This document shows positions 44,774 through 53,832 of a stretch of 64,000 nucleotides of DNA, piece after piece. Made by a program: the position numbers and the translations under genes. Position 1 is the stretch's first letter; each line of letters starts with the position of its first letter. The notes under the pieces are model-generated. The model saw only the letters and a program-made list of their open reading frames with translations. It had not been told where the DNA came from and searched no databases. Origin of the DNA: Gemmatimonadaceae bacterium (GTDB lineage: Bacteria; Gemmatimonadota; Gemmatimonadetes; Gemmatimonadales; Gemmatimonadaceae); assembly GCA_020852815.1 (NCBI GenBank), contig JADZAN010000024.1, positions 248,001 to 312,000 on the forward strand. The letters are read 5' to 3'.

Positions 44774-45748
44774 CTACGCAACCTCTCGACCCGCGCCGGC
44801 GCGCCAGATCTCGTACCATTCCTCGCGCGTGAGCGTCACGTCGAGCGCGGCGATCGCCTCGCGCAGCGCACCTAAGCGCCGAGTGCCGGTGATGGGGACG
44901 GGGCGCGCCGGGAGGCGCAGGATCCAGGCGTAGGCCGTCGTCGCTGCCGATACGCCGTGGCGAGCGCCCACCTCCCCCAGCGTGCGGCGCACGCGATCGC
45001 TTCGCTCGTCGGTATCGGTGAAGATGCGTCCCCCGGCCAGTGGCGACCAGATCATCGGGCGCACGCGCAGGTCGGTCGCCTGGTCGAGTGTCCCGTCGTC
45101 GAGCACCTCCAGTTGCAACGGCGACAGCTCCACTTGGTTGGTGGAGAGCGCGACGCGCCGGGCCAGGAGCGCGAACTGCGACGGCGTGTGGTTGGATGTA
45201 CCAAGGTGGAGCACCTTTCCCGCCGATTGCAGCCGACGGAAAGCGTCGGCCACCTCGTCGGGGTCCATCAGGAGGTCGGGGCGATGCAGGAGGAGCAGGT
45301 CGATGCGATCGGTGCGCAGCGCGCGCAGCGACTCCTCCACCGAGGCAATCAGGTGCGCCGCCGACGTGTCGTATGACTTGATGGCGTGCGCCGGACGATT
45401 CGGCGACGTGAGCTTGATGCCGCACTTGGTCACCAGCTGCATCCGGTCGCGCAGCCCCGGTGCGCGCGCCAGCGCCTCGCCAAACAGCGACTCCACGGTG
45501 TAGCTGCCGTAGATGTCGGCGTGGTCGAAGGAGGTGACGCCGTGGTCGAGGCACTGCTCGATCCACCGCAGGCGCTCGGCGCCGTCCATCCCCCAGTCGG
45601 CCATGCGCCACACGCCGGCCACGATCGGCGAGAGGCGCGCGCCGCTGGCTGCAAGCTCGGCGAGTGGGAGCGTCGCGGGGTGCGTGCGCGACGTCGGAGC
45701 GGATGAGGGGGCGACCAGGTCGCCGTGAGAACGGTCGGGTGCGGGCAT
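44774..45748 (-). CDS. aldo/keto reductase (YdhF-like)
   Basis: NADPH-dependent oxidoreductase of 324 residues, single domain. The tetrad is present: Asp and Tyr in SFDHADIYGSY, Lys in LVTKCG, and His in LLLLHRPD. The cofactor-binding C terminus reads RPVPITGTRRLGALREAI. The sequence around PLAELAASGARLSPIVAGVWRM and the TKCGIK region match the YdhF subgroup. The start is ATG 45748. Substrate unknown. Confidence 0.88.
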   Translation of the reverse strand: MPAPDRSHGDLVAPSSAPTSRTHPATLPLAELAASGARLSPIVAGVWRMADWGMDGAERLRWIEQCLDHGVTSFDHADIYGSYTVESLFGEALARAPGLRDRMQLVTKCGIKLTSPNRPAHAIKSYDTSAAHLIASVEESLRALRTDRIDLLLLHRPDLLMDPDEVADAFRRLQSAGKVLHLGTSNHTPSQFALLARRVALSTNQVELSPLQLEVLDDGTLDQATDLRVRPMIWSPLAGGRIFTDTDERSDRVRRTLGEVGARHGVSAATTAYAWILRLPARPVPITGTRRLGALREAIAALDVTLTREEWYEIWRAGAGREVA

Positions 45749-46014
45749 GGCAGGGAAGCGAGAACGGGCGCGACCAATGCGTCGGCGCTGACATCGTGCG
45801 ACGCGCGCGCCAGACACGCGCCAGAACACACGCTGGCACGCGCGGGACATCCGCTGGCGCGCGCGGCGCTCGGGACGCGCGAGGCGAAGGTACCGGTTGC
45901 CCCCGCGCCGTCCAGCGTTCATTGTCTGCGGCGCCCGTGGCGCGACGACTCGTCCCGCTGGGCTGTCCTTTCGCCGTTCTCGCACCACTTCCCCCCACTT
46001 CCCCCCACCTTCCC

Positions 46015-47574
46015 GTGCGAAGCTCCCCCCTGCGCCGCGCCCCGTGGTTGCTGGCGACGTGTTCGACGGTCGGCATCCTTGCCGCTGCAGCCTGTTCACC
46101 CGGATCCGGGAAGGAATCGGCCTCCACCCCCGCGGGCGCGCGAAGCGAGCGGATGAAGGCACTCATCGCCCGCGGCGATTCGCTGCAGCTCCCCGGCGGA
46201 ACGTGGGAGGCGCCGCCGGGCGATGCGCAGGAGCACGCGATTGCCGGCTTCGCCACGACACTCTGCGCCGCGGTCTTCATTACCGGGCTCGACCCGGCAG
46301 ACGCCGCGGCCAACGTCGGCTTCTTCACCGGCCCGCTCGAGGATCGCAAGGTCGTCACCGACACGGTCATCGACCGCAAGGAGCAGATGGTGCGCCTCAA
46401 GCTCCCCAGCGGCGTTTGGGTGCGCGCCAAGCGCTATGGCAGCCAGGGGTGCATCCCGCTCCCGCGGGACAAGGACTCCGTCTTCTTCACCCCGGTGGTG
46501 GTGAAGCCCAAACTTCCCGATGCCGCCACCACCCCCTGGCCGATGGGCGACAAGGTCGATCCTGCGCCCTGGCCCGCCGGCGTCGACTCGGTCAAGGTCG
46601 CGCAGGCGCTCGCCACCGGCTTCGGGCCCGACTCGGCGATGACGGAGGCGTTCCTCGTCACGTATCGCGGGCGCATCATCGCCGAGCGCTACGGCGCCGG
46701 GATCGGGATCCATACGCCACTCGAGAGTTGGTCGATGGGGAAGAGCCTCACCGGGACGCTGGTGGCGCGCCTGATCCAGATGGGGACATACACGCTCGAC
46801 CAGCCGGCGCCGATTCCCGAGTGGCAGTCGGCGGGCGATCCGCGACAGGCAATCCGCATCGTCGACATCATGCGGATGTCGAGCGGGCTCCGCATCCGGG
46901 CGCCGCAGGACCCGGACTATGATCCGTCGTTAGGCTATCCGGACCATCTCTGGTACTACACGGGCGCGGGCAACTCTTTCCAGTGGGCGGCGACCCGCCC
47001 GCAGCAGTGGAGTCCCAACGCGGTGGGACGATATCGCAACACGGACCCGGTGCTGGCTAACTATCTGGTGCGACTCGGCGTCGAGAAGCGCGGCGAGGAC
47101 TACCGCACCTGGCCGCAGCGCAACCTCTTCGACAAGATCGGGATTCGCGACGCCGTGCTGATGACCGATCCGTACGGCAACAACCTCACGCAGGGGGCCG
47201 AGTACCTCCCGGCACGCGACTGGGCGCGGCTGGCGAACCTCTACGTGCAGGACGGCGTGTGGAATGGCGAGCGCCTCCTCCCCGAGGGGTATGTCGACCA
47301 CGTGAAGAGCGTGGCGCCGGCGTGGCTGGCCGATGGCCGCCCCGTGTACGGCGGCGGCTTCATGTGGGTGAATGGCGACGGCGGCGACCCGATGCCGAAG
47401 GACGCCTTCTCGTTCCGCGGCGCCGGCGGGCAAAGCACCATCATCGTCCCCGATCGCGACCTGGTGGTGGTGCGCCTGGGAAAGTATCGCGGTTCCCGCA
47501 CCGGTGACGCGGCGTTGAAAGATGCGCTCCGGCTCTTGATGGAAGCGGTTCCGGCGCAGGGCTCGGCGAAGTAG
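46015..47574 (+). CDS. serine hydrolase of the beta-lactamase/class C fold, lipoprotein
   Basis: Predicted lipoprotein of 519 residues from GTG 46015 (lipobox AAAC). After a ~200-residue N-terminal region of unknown fold (with VGFFTGPLEDRKVV and LPSGVWVRAKRYGSQGC) comes a beta-lactamase/D-alanyl-D-alanine carboxypeptidase-like domain. It has SxxK in WSMGKSLTG (Ser240, Lys243), YxN as YRNTD, and a late GGQSTIIVPDRDLVVVRLG in place of KTG. Members act as esterases, amidases or peptidoglycan enzymes, and true beta-lactamase activity is uncommon. The 5' end overlaps the control region of the divergent aldo/keto reductase gene. Confidence 0.82.
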   Translation: MRSSPLRRAPWLLATCSTVGILAAAACSPGSGKESASTPAGARSERMKALIARGDSLQLPGGTWEAPPGDAQEHAIAGFATTLCAAVFITGLDPADAAANVGFFTGPLEDRKVVTDTVIDRKEQMVRLKLPSGVWVRAKRYGSQGCIPLPRDKDSVFFTPVVVKPKLPDAATTPWPMGDKVDPAPWPAGVDSVKVAQALATGFGPDSAMTEAFLVTYRGRIIAERYGAGIGIHTPLESWSMGKSLTGTLVARLIQMGTYTLDQPAPIPEWQSAGDPRQAIRIVDIMRMSSGLRIRAPQDPDYDPSLGYPDHLWYYTGAGNSFQWAATRPQQWSPNAVGRYRNTDPVLANYLVRLGVEKRGEDYRTWPQRNLFDKIGIRDAVLMTDPYGNNLTQGAEYLPARDWARLANLYVQDGVWNGERLLPEGYVDHVKSVAPAWLADGRPVYGGGFMWVNGDGGDPMPKDAFSFRGAGGQSTIIVPDRDLVVVRLGKYRGSRTGDAALKDALRLLMEAVPAQGSAK

Positions 47575-47605
47575 CGAACGACGAACACCGCGACTCGCGA
47601 TGTGG

Positions 47606-47631
47606 AAGGCGCGCCGAAGTCAGCGCGCCTT
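47606..47631. terminator. bidirectional terminator-like hairpin
   Basis: AAGGCGCGC and GCGCGCCTT make a 9-bp stem with an 8-base loop between two convergent genes. The YdeI stop codon lies in the loop. Confidence 0.55.
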
Positions 47632-48309
47632 CTTCGCGCGTAGCGCCGTCTTCGCGCGTGGCGCCTGCTTCGCGCGTTGCACCTGCTTCTCGCGCTGTGC
47701 CTCCTTGGGCCTGGCGGCGGCGCCGGTCCTGGGCTTGGCGTACTTCGCCATGTGGTCGAGCCGCTCTCCCTCGGCGGAGATGGCGATGAGCTCGGCGAGC
47801 CGGCGTGCGCGCGTCTCCTCGCGCTTGGCCGAGATGACCCACCAGATGGCCGCGCGCCGGTACGACGTCGCTTGCGCCTCGAAGTAGCGAAACGCGCGCC
47901 GGTTTCGTCGGAAGGTGGCGAGCATCGCTTCGTCGAATGCTTCGGGGCGCTGCTCGTAGGAATACGTACCGGAACGATTCTCCTTGCGCCTGGCGAACGC
48001 CTCGCGCCCCGCCGGCTGCATGCGCCCCTCGGCCTCGAGTTGCGCTACGCGCGCAATGTTGACGGCGCTCCAGGTGGATGTCGCCTTGCGAGGGGAGAAG
48101 CGGATGGTGTAGCGCGTCTCGTCCACACCGGTGCGCCGCCCGTCGATCCATCCGTAGCAGAGCGCCTCGTCGACCGACTGCGGCCAAGTGATGGTTGGCC
48201 GTCCGGCGGCGACCTTGTGGAAGCCCACGAGGACTTCGCGCTCGGTGGCGTGATGGCGATGGAGCCAGTCACGCCATTCGGTGGGTGAGGTGAAGTAGAT
48301 GGGCTGCAT
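47620..48309 (-). CDS. YdeI/OmpD-associated family protein with basic C-terminal tail
   Basis: A 229-residue protein. Residues ~1-190 match YdeI-type proteins: YFTSPTEWRDWLHRHHAT, VDEALCYGWIDGRRTGVDET, RFSPRKATSTWSAVN and AIWWVISAKREETRARRL. The family is linked to stress and envelope phenotypes in enterobacteria, and its biochemistry is unknown. The last ~35 residues are a Lys/Arg/Ala/Gln-rich repeat tail (imperfect REKQVQRAKQAPRAK-type units) resembling histone-like tails, which could bind nucleic acid or other polyanions (inference). The start is ATG 48309. Confidence 0.8.
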   Translation of the reverse strand: MQPIYFTSPTEWRDWLHRHHATEREVLVGFHKVAAGRPTITWPQSVDEALCYGWIDGRRTGVDETRYTIRFSPRKATSTWSAVNIARVAQLEAEGRMQPAGREAFARRKENRSGTYSYEQRPEAFDEAMLATFRRNRRAFRYFEAQATSYRRAAIWWVISAKREETRARRLAELIAISAEGERLDHMAKYAKPRTGAAARPKEAQREKQVQRAKQAPRAKTALRAKKAR

Positions 48310-48341
48310 CTTCGTGAGAAGACGAGAAGACGAGAAGCCTG

Positions 48342-48388
48342 CCCCAGCGAAAGCTGGGGACGAGAAGCCTGTCCCAGCGAAAGCTGGG
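48342..48388. repeat. two REP-like hairpins in direct repeat
   Basis: CCCCAGCGAAAGCTGGGG (48342-48359) and CCCAGCGAAAGCTGGG (48373-48388) each form a 6-7 bp stem with a GAAA tetraloop. They sit in a ~30-bp direct repeat beginning CGAGAAGCCTG. The surrounding 48310-48558 is otherwise non-coding and CTCGTCTTCTCGTC-rich. Confidence 0.75.
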
Positions 48389-48558
48389 GACGAGAGAGGA
48401 TATCTCAACGAAAGCGGAGGACGACCGCAGGGGAATCTGCGGGGCGGCACCAAGCCGATGCAAAGCAGCTGCACGCTCCCCTTGCCCCACCCTCTCGCAA
48501 GCCGCACCATCCCCCACGCCCTCCCAGCCTCGTCTTCTCGTCCTCTCGTCCTCTCGAC

Positions 48559-50106
48559 ATGCTTCGTCGCGATTTCCTTTCCGACGTGAGCCGCTACGCC
48601 TTCCTGTGCGCGGGGACGCCCACGCTGTGGCGGCTCTCGCATCGCCTCACGATTGGCAACGCGGCCGGGTCGCCGTTCTCGCTCGGGGTCGCGAGCGGCG
48701 ACCCCACGCCTAACGCCTGCGTCATCTGGACGCGGCTGGCCCCCGATCCCTTTGCGCCGCTGGGCGGGATGGATGGCGGGCGTCCGGTGGTGAACTGGGA
48801 GGTTGCCGACGACGAGCAGTTCACCAGGGTCGTGCAACGCGGGCGTTACACGTGCGCGCCCGAGCTTGGCTACTCGCTGCACGTCGACGTGCAGGGACTC
48901 GCCCCCGATCGCTGGTACTTCTACCGCTTCACCACGTCGGGGGTGGAGAGCCCGGTCGGGCGCCTGCGCACCACCCCCCCGGATGGTGCCCAGCAGCCGC
49001 TCGATTTTGCCTTCATCTCCTGCCAGCACTACGAGCAGGGGCTGTATACGGCCTTCGAGCACATGGCCAACGAGCGCCTGGACCTGGTGGCGCACCTGGG
49101 TGACTACATCTACGAAACGGCCACGCGGGAGCAGGTGGTGCGCCCGCACCACGGGAAGGAGATCGTCTCGCTCGACGACTACCGCAATCGCTACGCGCAA
49201 TACAAGCTCGACCCCGCGCTGCAGAAGGTGCATGCAATGTGCCCGTGGATCGTGACCTGGGACGATCACGAGGTCGACAACAACTATGCGGGGCTAAACG
49301 GGGAGAACGTCTTCGAGTCGGAGGAGCAGATGCACCTGCGGCGTGCGGCTGCGTACCAGGCGTGGTGGGAGCACCAGCCGGTGCGCGTGCCGCGCGCCAA
49401 GTCGTGGGCCGACCTCAACATCGCGCGCACCGGCAACTGGGGAGCGCTGGCGCGCTTCTGGGTCCTCGACACCCGGCAGTATCGCAGCGACCAGGCGTGC
49501 GGCGAGGGGAATCGCGTGGTGCCGTGCGGCGACTGGAGCGACCCCCGGCGCACGCTGATGGGAACGGACCAGGAGAAGTGGCTCTTCAACGGGCTGGGGA
49601 CATCGCAGGCCAGGTGGCAGGTGCTGGCGCAGCAGGTGATGATGGGGCCGCTCGACTCACGGCCGGGCGCGGAGGTGCAGCTGTCGATGGACCAGTGGTC
49701 GGGCTACCCGGCGGCGCGCGAACGCCTGCTGGGGACACTCGCCGAGCGAGCGAAGGGGCGCGCCGTCGTCATCTCCGGGGACATTCACGCCAACTTCGTG
49801 AACGAGTTGCACGCGGGCTTCGATCGTCCGGGGAGGCCCGTGATCGCCGCGGAGTTCGTGGGGACGAGCATCTCGTCAGGCGGGGACGGCGACGAGACTT
49901 ACCGCGGGTGGGACGCGATGCGCGCCGACAACCCGCACATCAAGTGGCACAACGCCCGGCGCGGCTATGTGCGCTGCCGCGTGACGCCTGACGAGTGGAC
50001 GGCCGACTATCGCATTGTGCCGTACGTCTCCCGCCCCGGGGCGCCCGTCGAGACGGCGACCAGCTGGCGGGTGCAGCACGGGCGTCCGGGAATCGAGAAG
50101 GTGTGA
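48559..50106 (+). CDS. phoD: PhoD-like alkaline phosphatase D
   Basis: Exported calcium/iron-type phosphodiesterase-phosphatase of 515 residues. The N terminus MLRRDFLSD plus a hydrophobic segment looks like a twin-arginine signal. An N-terminal Ig-like PhoD_N domain (SLGVASGDPTPNACVIWTRLAP) precedes the catalytic domain, with metal-site motifs ISCQHYEQGL, HLGDYIYE, TWDDHEVDNNY and VISGDIHANF. It cleaves phosphate mono- or diesters (e.g. teichoic acid or nucleic acid in relatives) outside the cytoplasm. No PHO-box-like element was recognised. Confidence 0.9.
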   Translation: MLRRDFLSDVSRYAFLCAGTPTLWRLSHRLTIGNAAGSPFSLGVASGDPTPNACVIWTRLAPDPFAPLGGMDGGRPVVNWEVADDEQFTRVVQRGRYTCAPELGYSLHVDVQGLAPDRWYFYRFTTSGVESPVGRLRTTPPDGAQQPLDFAFISCQHYEQGLYTAFEHMANERLDLVAHLGDYIYETATREQVVRPHHGKEIVSLDDYRNRYAQYKLDPALQKVHAMCPWIVTWDDHEVDNNYAGLNGENVFESEEQMHLRRAAAYQAWWEHQPVRVPRAKSWADLNIARTGNWGALARFWVLDTRQYRSDQACGEGNRVVPCGDWSDPRRTLMGTDQEKWLFNGLGTSQARWQVLAQQVMMGPLDSRPGAEVQLSMDQWSGYPAARERLLGTLAERAKGRAVVISGDIHANFVNELHAGFDRPGRPVIAAEFVGTSISSGGDGDETYRGWDAMRADNPHIKWHNARRGYVRCRVTPDEWTADYRIVPYVSRPGAPVETATSWRVQHGRPGIEKV

Positions 50107-50305
50107 GCGGGCGCTCGCGCGGCGGGCGCCGTCGCGACTGTCGCCCGCGCCCAGTCGAGCGGCGGCGGTTCGCGTAGATTTCTTCCCGTACGCGCCACGC
50201 GTGCGGGAGGCGCCCGCATCGCCGTCCTTCCAACGGGAGCTTGTCGTGTTGTCGGCTGTGTTGTCGGTTGTGCCGTCGGCTGTGTTGCAGGAGAAGTGCG
50301 CGCGA

Positions 50306-51655
50306 GTGCGTGCGTGGGTTTTGCCTGCCGGCGCACGCTTGCCGCGAGTCGTGCCAGCGCTCTCCGCGCTTTCCGCGCGCGCCGCGCTCGCATCACTCGC
50401 CGCGGTTGCGCTACTCGCCGGGTGCGGGAGCGATCCCGCCTCGCCCGCGCCGGAGGTCCCGCCGACCAACACGATCACTGCCGTCGAGGCGCTCCCCTCG
50501 ATGATGGTGAGCACCACCAACCAGGTCCCCATCACCTCCCGCGAGCTGTACGTCACCGGGACCTATCGCATCATCGACACCGACAGCAAGGTCCTCAACG
50601 AAGGGGCGCTCGAGATCCGCGGACGCGGGAACACCACGTGGATCATGCCCAAGAAGCCGTATCGGCTCAAGCTGGGCGCCGGCGCCGCGCTCCTCGGCAT
50701 GCCGTCGTCGAAGCACTGGGTGTTGCTCGCCAACTATTCCGACAAGACGCTCGCCCGCAACGACGTCACCTTCGAGTTCTCGCGCCTGGTGGGGTTGGAG
50801 TGGACGCCGCGTTCGCAGTACGTCGACCTCACCGTGAACGGCGAGTACCAGGGGGTCTACCAGCTCGTCGAGCACGTGCGCATTGCACCTGAGCGCGTGA
50901 ACATTCCCGAGCTCAAGGTGAGTGACACGACGGCGTCGGCGGTGAGCGGTGGATACCTGATGGAAGTCGACGAGCGGCGCGGCGAGGACTTCTGCTTCAA
51001 CTCGACGCGCACGACGATGATCTTCTGCCTCTCCAACCCCGAGACGCTGAACGATCCGGCCTGGGCCAGGCAGCGCGCGTACATCACCAACTACATCAAG
51101 CAGGTCGACGACGCGATCTTCAGCCCGCGGTTTGCCGACCCCCAAACGGGATATGCGGCATACATCGACGTCGAGTCGGCGATTGGCTACTACCTGGTCA
51201 ACGAGCTGTTCAAGAACGTCGACGGCAACCTTCGGCTCAGCACGTACCTCTACAAGAAGCGCGACGGGAAGCTCTTCTTCGGGCCCGTGTGGGACTTCGA
51301 CCTGGCCCTGGGCAACGTGACCTACGATGGCGCCGACCTCACCGAGGGCTGGCACACGCGCACCGCGGCGTGGTTCACTCGGCTCTTCCAGGATCCCGCC
51401 TTCGCCGCGCGGGTCAAGGCGCGATGGAACGAACTGCGCACCAACGGCACGCTCGACAAGGTGGACCAGCGCATCGCCGCCCGGCAGAAGTACCTGAGCA
51501 AGGTGCAGGCGCGCAACTTCGCGAAGTGGCCGATCCTCAACACCTGGGTCTGGCCCAATCGCGTGGTGACGGGGAGCTGGGACGGCGAGTACACCGCCAT
51601 GGCCTACTGGCTCTTCGCGCGCCGCAAGTGGATGGAAGGGGCGTTCGGGAGCTGA
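50306..51655 (+). CDS. CotH kinase family protein, lipoprotein
   Basis: Secreted protein-kinase-like protein of 449 residues. The start is uncertain: GTG 50306 has GGAGAAG ten bases upstream and gives a lipoprotein signal (LLAGC), but in-frame upstream GTG codons exist. CotH-kinase motifs: ALEIRGRGNTTW, KKPYRLKLG, WVLLANYSDKTLARN, GVYQLVEHVRI, GGYLMEVDERRGED, and catalytic/metal region NELFKNVDGN ... FGPVWDFDLALGN. CotH in Bacillus phosphorylates spore-coat proteins; bacterial relatives outside Firmicutes are uncharacterised. It lies 199 bp downstream of phoD. Confidence 0.82.
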   Translation: MRAWVLPAGARLPRVVPALSALSARAALASLAAVALLAGCGSDPASPAPEVPPTNTITAVEALPSMMVSTTNQVPITSRELYVTGTYRIIDTDSKVLNEGALEIRGRGNTTWIMPKKPYRLKLGAGAALLGMPSSKHWVLLANYSDKTLARNDVTFEFSRLVGLEWTPRSQYVDLTVNGEYQGVYQLVEHVRIAPERVNIPELKVSDTTASAVSGGYLMEVDERRGEDFCFNSTRTTMIFCLSNPETLNDPAWARQRAYITNYIKQVDDAIFSPRFADPQTGYAAYIDVESAIGYYLVNELFKNVDGNLRLSTYLYKKRDGKLFFGPVWDFDLALGNVTYDGADLTEGWHTRTAAWFTRLFQDPAFAARVKARWNELRTNGTLDKVDQRIAARQKYLSKVQARNFAKWPILNTWVWPNRVVTGSWDGEYTAMAYWLFARRKWMEGAFGS

Positions 51656-51683
51656 ACGCGCGCGTCGCTCAACGCGTCATCGA

Positions 51684-52268
51684 TCACCGCCCTAACCGAG
51701 CAAAGTCGCGCTGCATCAACACGAAACGCAGGACGGTTCCGTCGGGGACGCGGTCGCTCACTTCGCGCACCGGGGCAAAGCCAAGGGCAGCGTAGAACGG
51801 GACGCCAGGGAGCGTGGCCATCAACTCGGCGCGCGTGAAGCCGGCGGCGCGCGCCGCGTCGAGGCAGGCATCGAGGAGAAACCGCCCCACGCCGCGTCGC
51901 GCCTGCTCCGGCGCGACGAAGAAGGCGCGTATCTTCGCCGGGTCGACGCCGGGTTGCAGCTGATCGCCGCCAGGGCTGGCTGGTCGCGAGACCGCGTCGT
52001 CGGCGGTGTCGACCGGGCGCTGGTCGCCCCCATACAACGTCCGCCGAAAGCTCCACCCGCCGCACCCCGCGAGCGCGCCATCGGCGTGGACCACGAAGTA
52101 GGTCCCATCGCGTACCAGTGCGGTGTCGATGCCAAAGACGTAGCGCACCGCCGCCTCGATCTCGGCCGGCGAGTAGTAGCCGACGCTCAACTCGCGCGCC
52201 GAGCGCTCGATGAGCGCGCTCAGCGCGGGGATGTCGTCAGGCGTGGCGGGGCGTAGGGTCAGTGGCAT
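51684..52268 (-). CDS. GNAT family N-acetyltransferase
   Basis: Acetyl-CoA-dependent acetyltransferase of 194 residues. It has an N-terminal strand-helix (LTLRPATPDDIPALSALIERSA) and the acetyl-CoA pyrophosphate-binding motif FFVAPEQARRGVGRFLLDACL (R/QxxGxG/A as RRGVG). A later motif ELMATLPGVPFYAALGF completes the fold. An insertion of about 20 residues (ADDAVSRPASPGGDQLQPGV) separates strands 4 and 5. Start ATG 52268. Substrate unknown. Confidence 0.88.
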   Translation of the reverse strand: MPLTLRPATPDDIPALSALIERSARELSVGYYSPAEIEAAVRYVFGIDTALVRDGTYFVVHADGALAGCGGWSFRRTLYGGDQRPVDTADDAVSRPASPGGDQLQPGVDPAKIRAFFVAPEQARRGVGRFLLDACLDAARAAGFTRAELMATLPGVPFYAALGFAPVREVSDRVPDGTVLRFVLMQRDFARLGR

Positions 52269-52462
52269 GCTTGGGCTCGGGCGCCTCCCAACTTGCACCG
52301 CGAAGGCGCCGCTGCGCCAACCACCACGGAAACTCCGGGCCAGCGCGCGCACCGGCGCACGCGCGCTCGCGAACGGCGCACCCGCGCCCGCGCGCCCGCA
52401 GCAGCCCAAGCCCCCTGCCGCCCCCGCGCGCCGCAGGCCAGCGCTCTCTACTTTCCTCCTTC

Positions 52463-53326
52463 GTGACTGCCTATCGCGGGCGCCTGGCGCCCACCCCAAC
52501 CGGTGAAATGCACCTCGGCCACGCCCGGACCTTCCACGCCGCGTGGCGCCGCGCGATGGACGCCGATGGGGCGCTGGTGCTGCGCATCGAAGATCTCGAT
52601 CCGCAACGCTGCCGCCCCGAGTACACGCGGCAGATGCTGGACGACTTCGCCTGGATGGGAATCACCTGGACCGAAGGGCCGTTCTACCAGTCTCAGCGGA
52701 CGGAGCGCTACGTGGACGCGTGGCGGCACCTGCGCGACGCTGGCGTCATCTACCCCAGCACCGTGTCGCGCAAGGAAGTGCGCGACGCCGCGCTCGCCCC
52801 GCACGAGGACGAGGAAGGAGCGGAGCAGATCTTCCCGACAGAATGGCGCGCTCCACACGGCGCCGAGCGCGAGCATGATGCGCCGTTCGGCGTCGCGTGG
52901 CGCTTTCGTGTCCCCGATGGCGAGACCATTCGCTTCACCGACGAGCGCCGTGGCGACCAGTCGTTCGTTGCCGGCGTCGACTTCGGCGACTTCGTCCTCT
53001 GGCGCCGCGATGGCGTCCCCGCCTACGAGCTGGCCGTCGTCGCCGACGACGTGGCGATGGGGATCACCGAGGTGGTGCGTGGTGAGGACCTCCTCCTGTC
53101 GACGGCGCGCCAGTTGCTCATCTATCGGGCGTTAGGCGCCAAGCCCCCCGCCTGGTGCCACGAGCCGCTGGTGCGTGACGGCGAAGGGCGGCGCCTGGCC
53201 AAGCGGTATCGCGCACTCTCGCTGCGAACGCTGCGCGAGCGCGAGGTGTCGTGGGCCGCGCTGCGCGACGCGACGCCGGCGCAGGTGGACGCACTAGCGT
53301 CGCGGCACAGCGAGGTGCAACGCTGA
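52463..53326 (+). CDS. gluQ: glutamyl-Q tRNA(Asp) synthetase
   Basis: Class I aminoacyl-tRNA-synthetase paralogue without an anticodon-binding domain. It attaches glutamate to queuosine at the wobble base of tRNA(Asp). The 287-residue length fits. Motifs: HIGH as HLGHA (17-21), RIEDLDPQRCRPEY, and the second ATP motif as RRLAKRYRAL (KMSKR-like). Start GTG 52463, chosen because RGRLAPTPTGEMHLGHA begins at once. The zinc-binding Cys cluster of the E. coli enzyme (around the CxC after IYP) is absent (IYPSTVSRKEV). It may be zinc-free, as some relatives are. Confidence 0.87.
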   Translation: MTAYRGRLAPTPTGEMHLGHARTFHAAWRRAMDADGALVLRIEDLDPQRCRPEYTRQMLDDFAWMGITWTEGPFYQSQRTERYVDAWRHLRDAGVIYPSTVSRKEVRDAALAPHEDEEGAEQIFPTEWRAPHGAEREHDAPFGVAWRFRVPDGETIRFTDERRGDQSFVAGVDFGDFVLWRRDGVPAYELAVVADDVAMGITEVVRGEDLLLSTARQLLIYRALGAKPPAWCHEPLVRDGEGRRLAKRYRALSLRTLREREVSWAALRDATPAQVDALASRHSEVQR

Positions 53327-53832
53327 TGATGTCAGCGCCGACGGGTGTGGTGCTGGCGGCGATCGTCCTGGTGCTCGCGGTGGTGGCCTTGCTCCCGCGC
53401 GCCGAGGTGCGCCACCCGCTCGTGGTGCTCATTCGCGTTCTCGTTCCCTCGTGGCGCTTCTTCGACGGTCTGCAGGTCACGCCGGCAATCCGGGTGCGGG
53501 TGGCGCGTGCTGGCGAAGATTTCGGGGCGTGGGAGCCGATCCTCGCGCCGGCAGCGCGTCGTTGGTGGCACGTGGTGTGGAACCCCGAGGGGAACCTCGT
53601 CCTCGCGCAGCACGCACTCCTCGAGCGACTGCTCATGGACGTTGGCGAGTGGGAGGGCGACGCCGCGGCAGTCACCTCGTTGGTCTCGTACGACCTCGTC
53701 CTCGATCTCGTGACGTCGGCCATCGCGCGTGATGCGCGCTTTGCCGGCGCGGCGCGCTGCCAGTTCAAGCTCGTCGACCAGCAGCCTGGCGCGCCCGATG
53801 ACCTCCTCATTTCGGACGAGCACGACGCATGA
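53326..53832 (+). CDS. small membrane-anchored protein, SdpA/DUF5819-like partner of an HTTM protein
   Basis: A 168-residue protein with one N-terminal transmembrane helix (~9-26, VVLAAIVLVLAVVALL) and a soluble domain. Its motif VPSWRFFDGLQVTPAIRVRV ... WEPIL resembles the WxFF-type signature of SdpA/DUF5819-type proteins, which are encoded next to HTTM membrane proteins. Its ATG overlaps the stop of gluQ by one base (TGATG), and the next gene overlaps it by four, so the three genes are translationally coupled. The family assignment is tentative. Confidence 0.5.
   Translation: MMSAPTGVVLAAIVLVLAVVALLPRAEVRHPLVVLIRVLVPSWRFFDGLQVTPAIRVRVARAGEDFGAWEPILAPAARRWWHVVWNPEGNLVLAQHALLERLLMDVGEWEGDAAAVTSLVSYDLVLDLVTSAIARDARFAGAARCQFKLVDQQPGAPDDLLISDEHDA

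Noticed and set aside
46015-47574. Calling the serine hydrolase a true beta-lactamase resistance gene
   Set aside because: It has SxxK and YxN, but a 200-residue extra N-terminal region and no KTG. The fold is shared by esterases and peptidases, so resistance is not supported.
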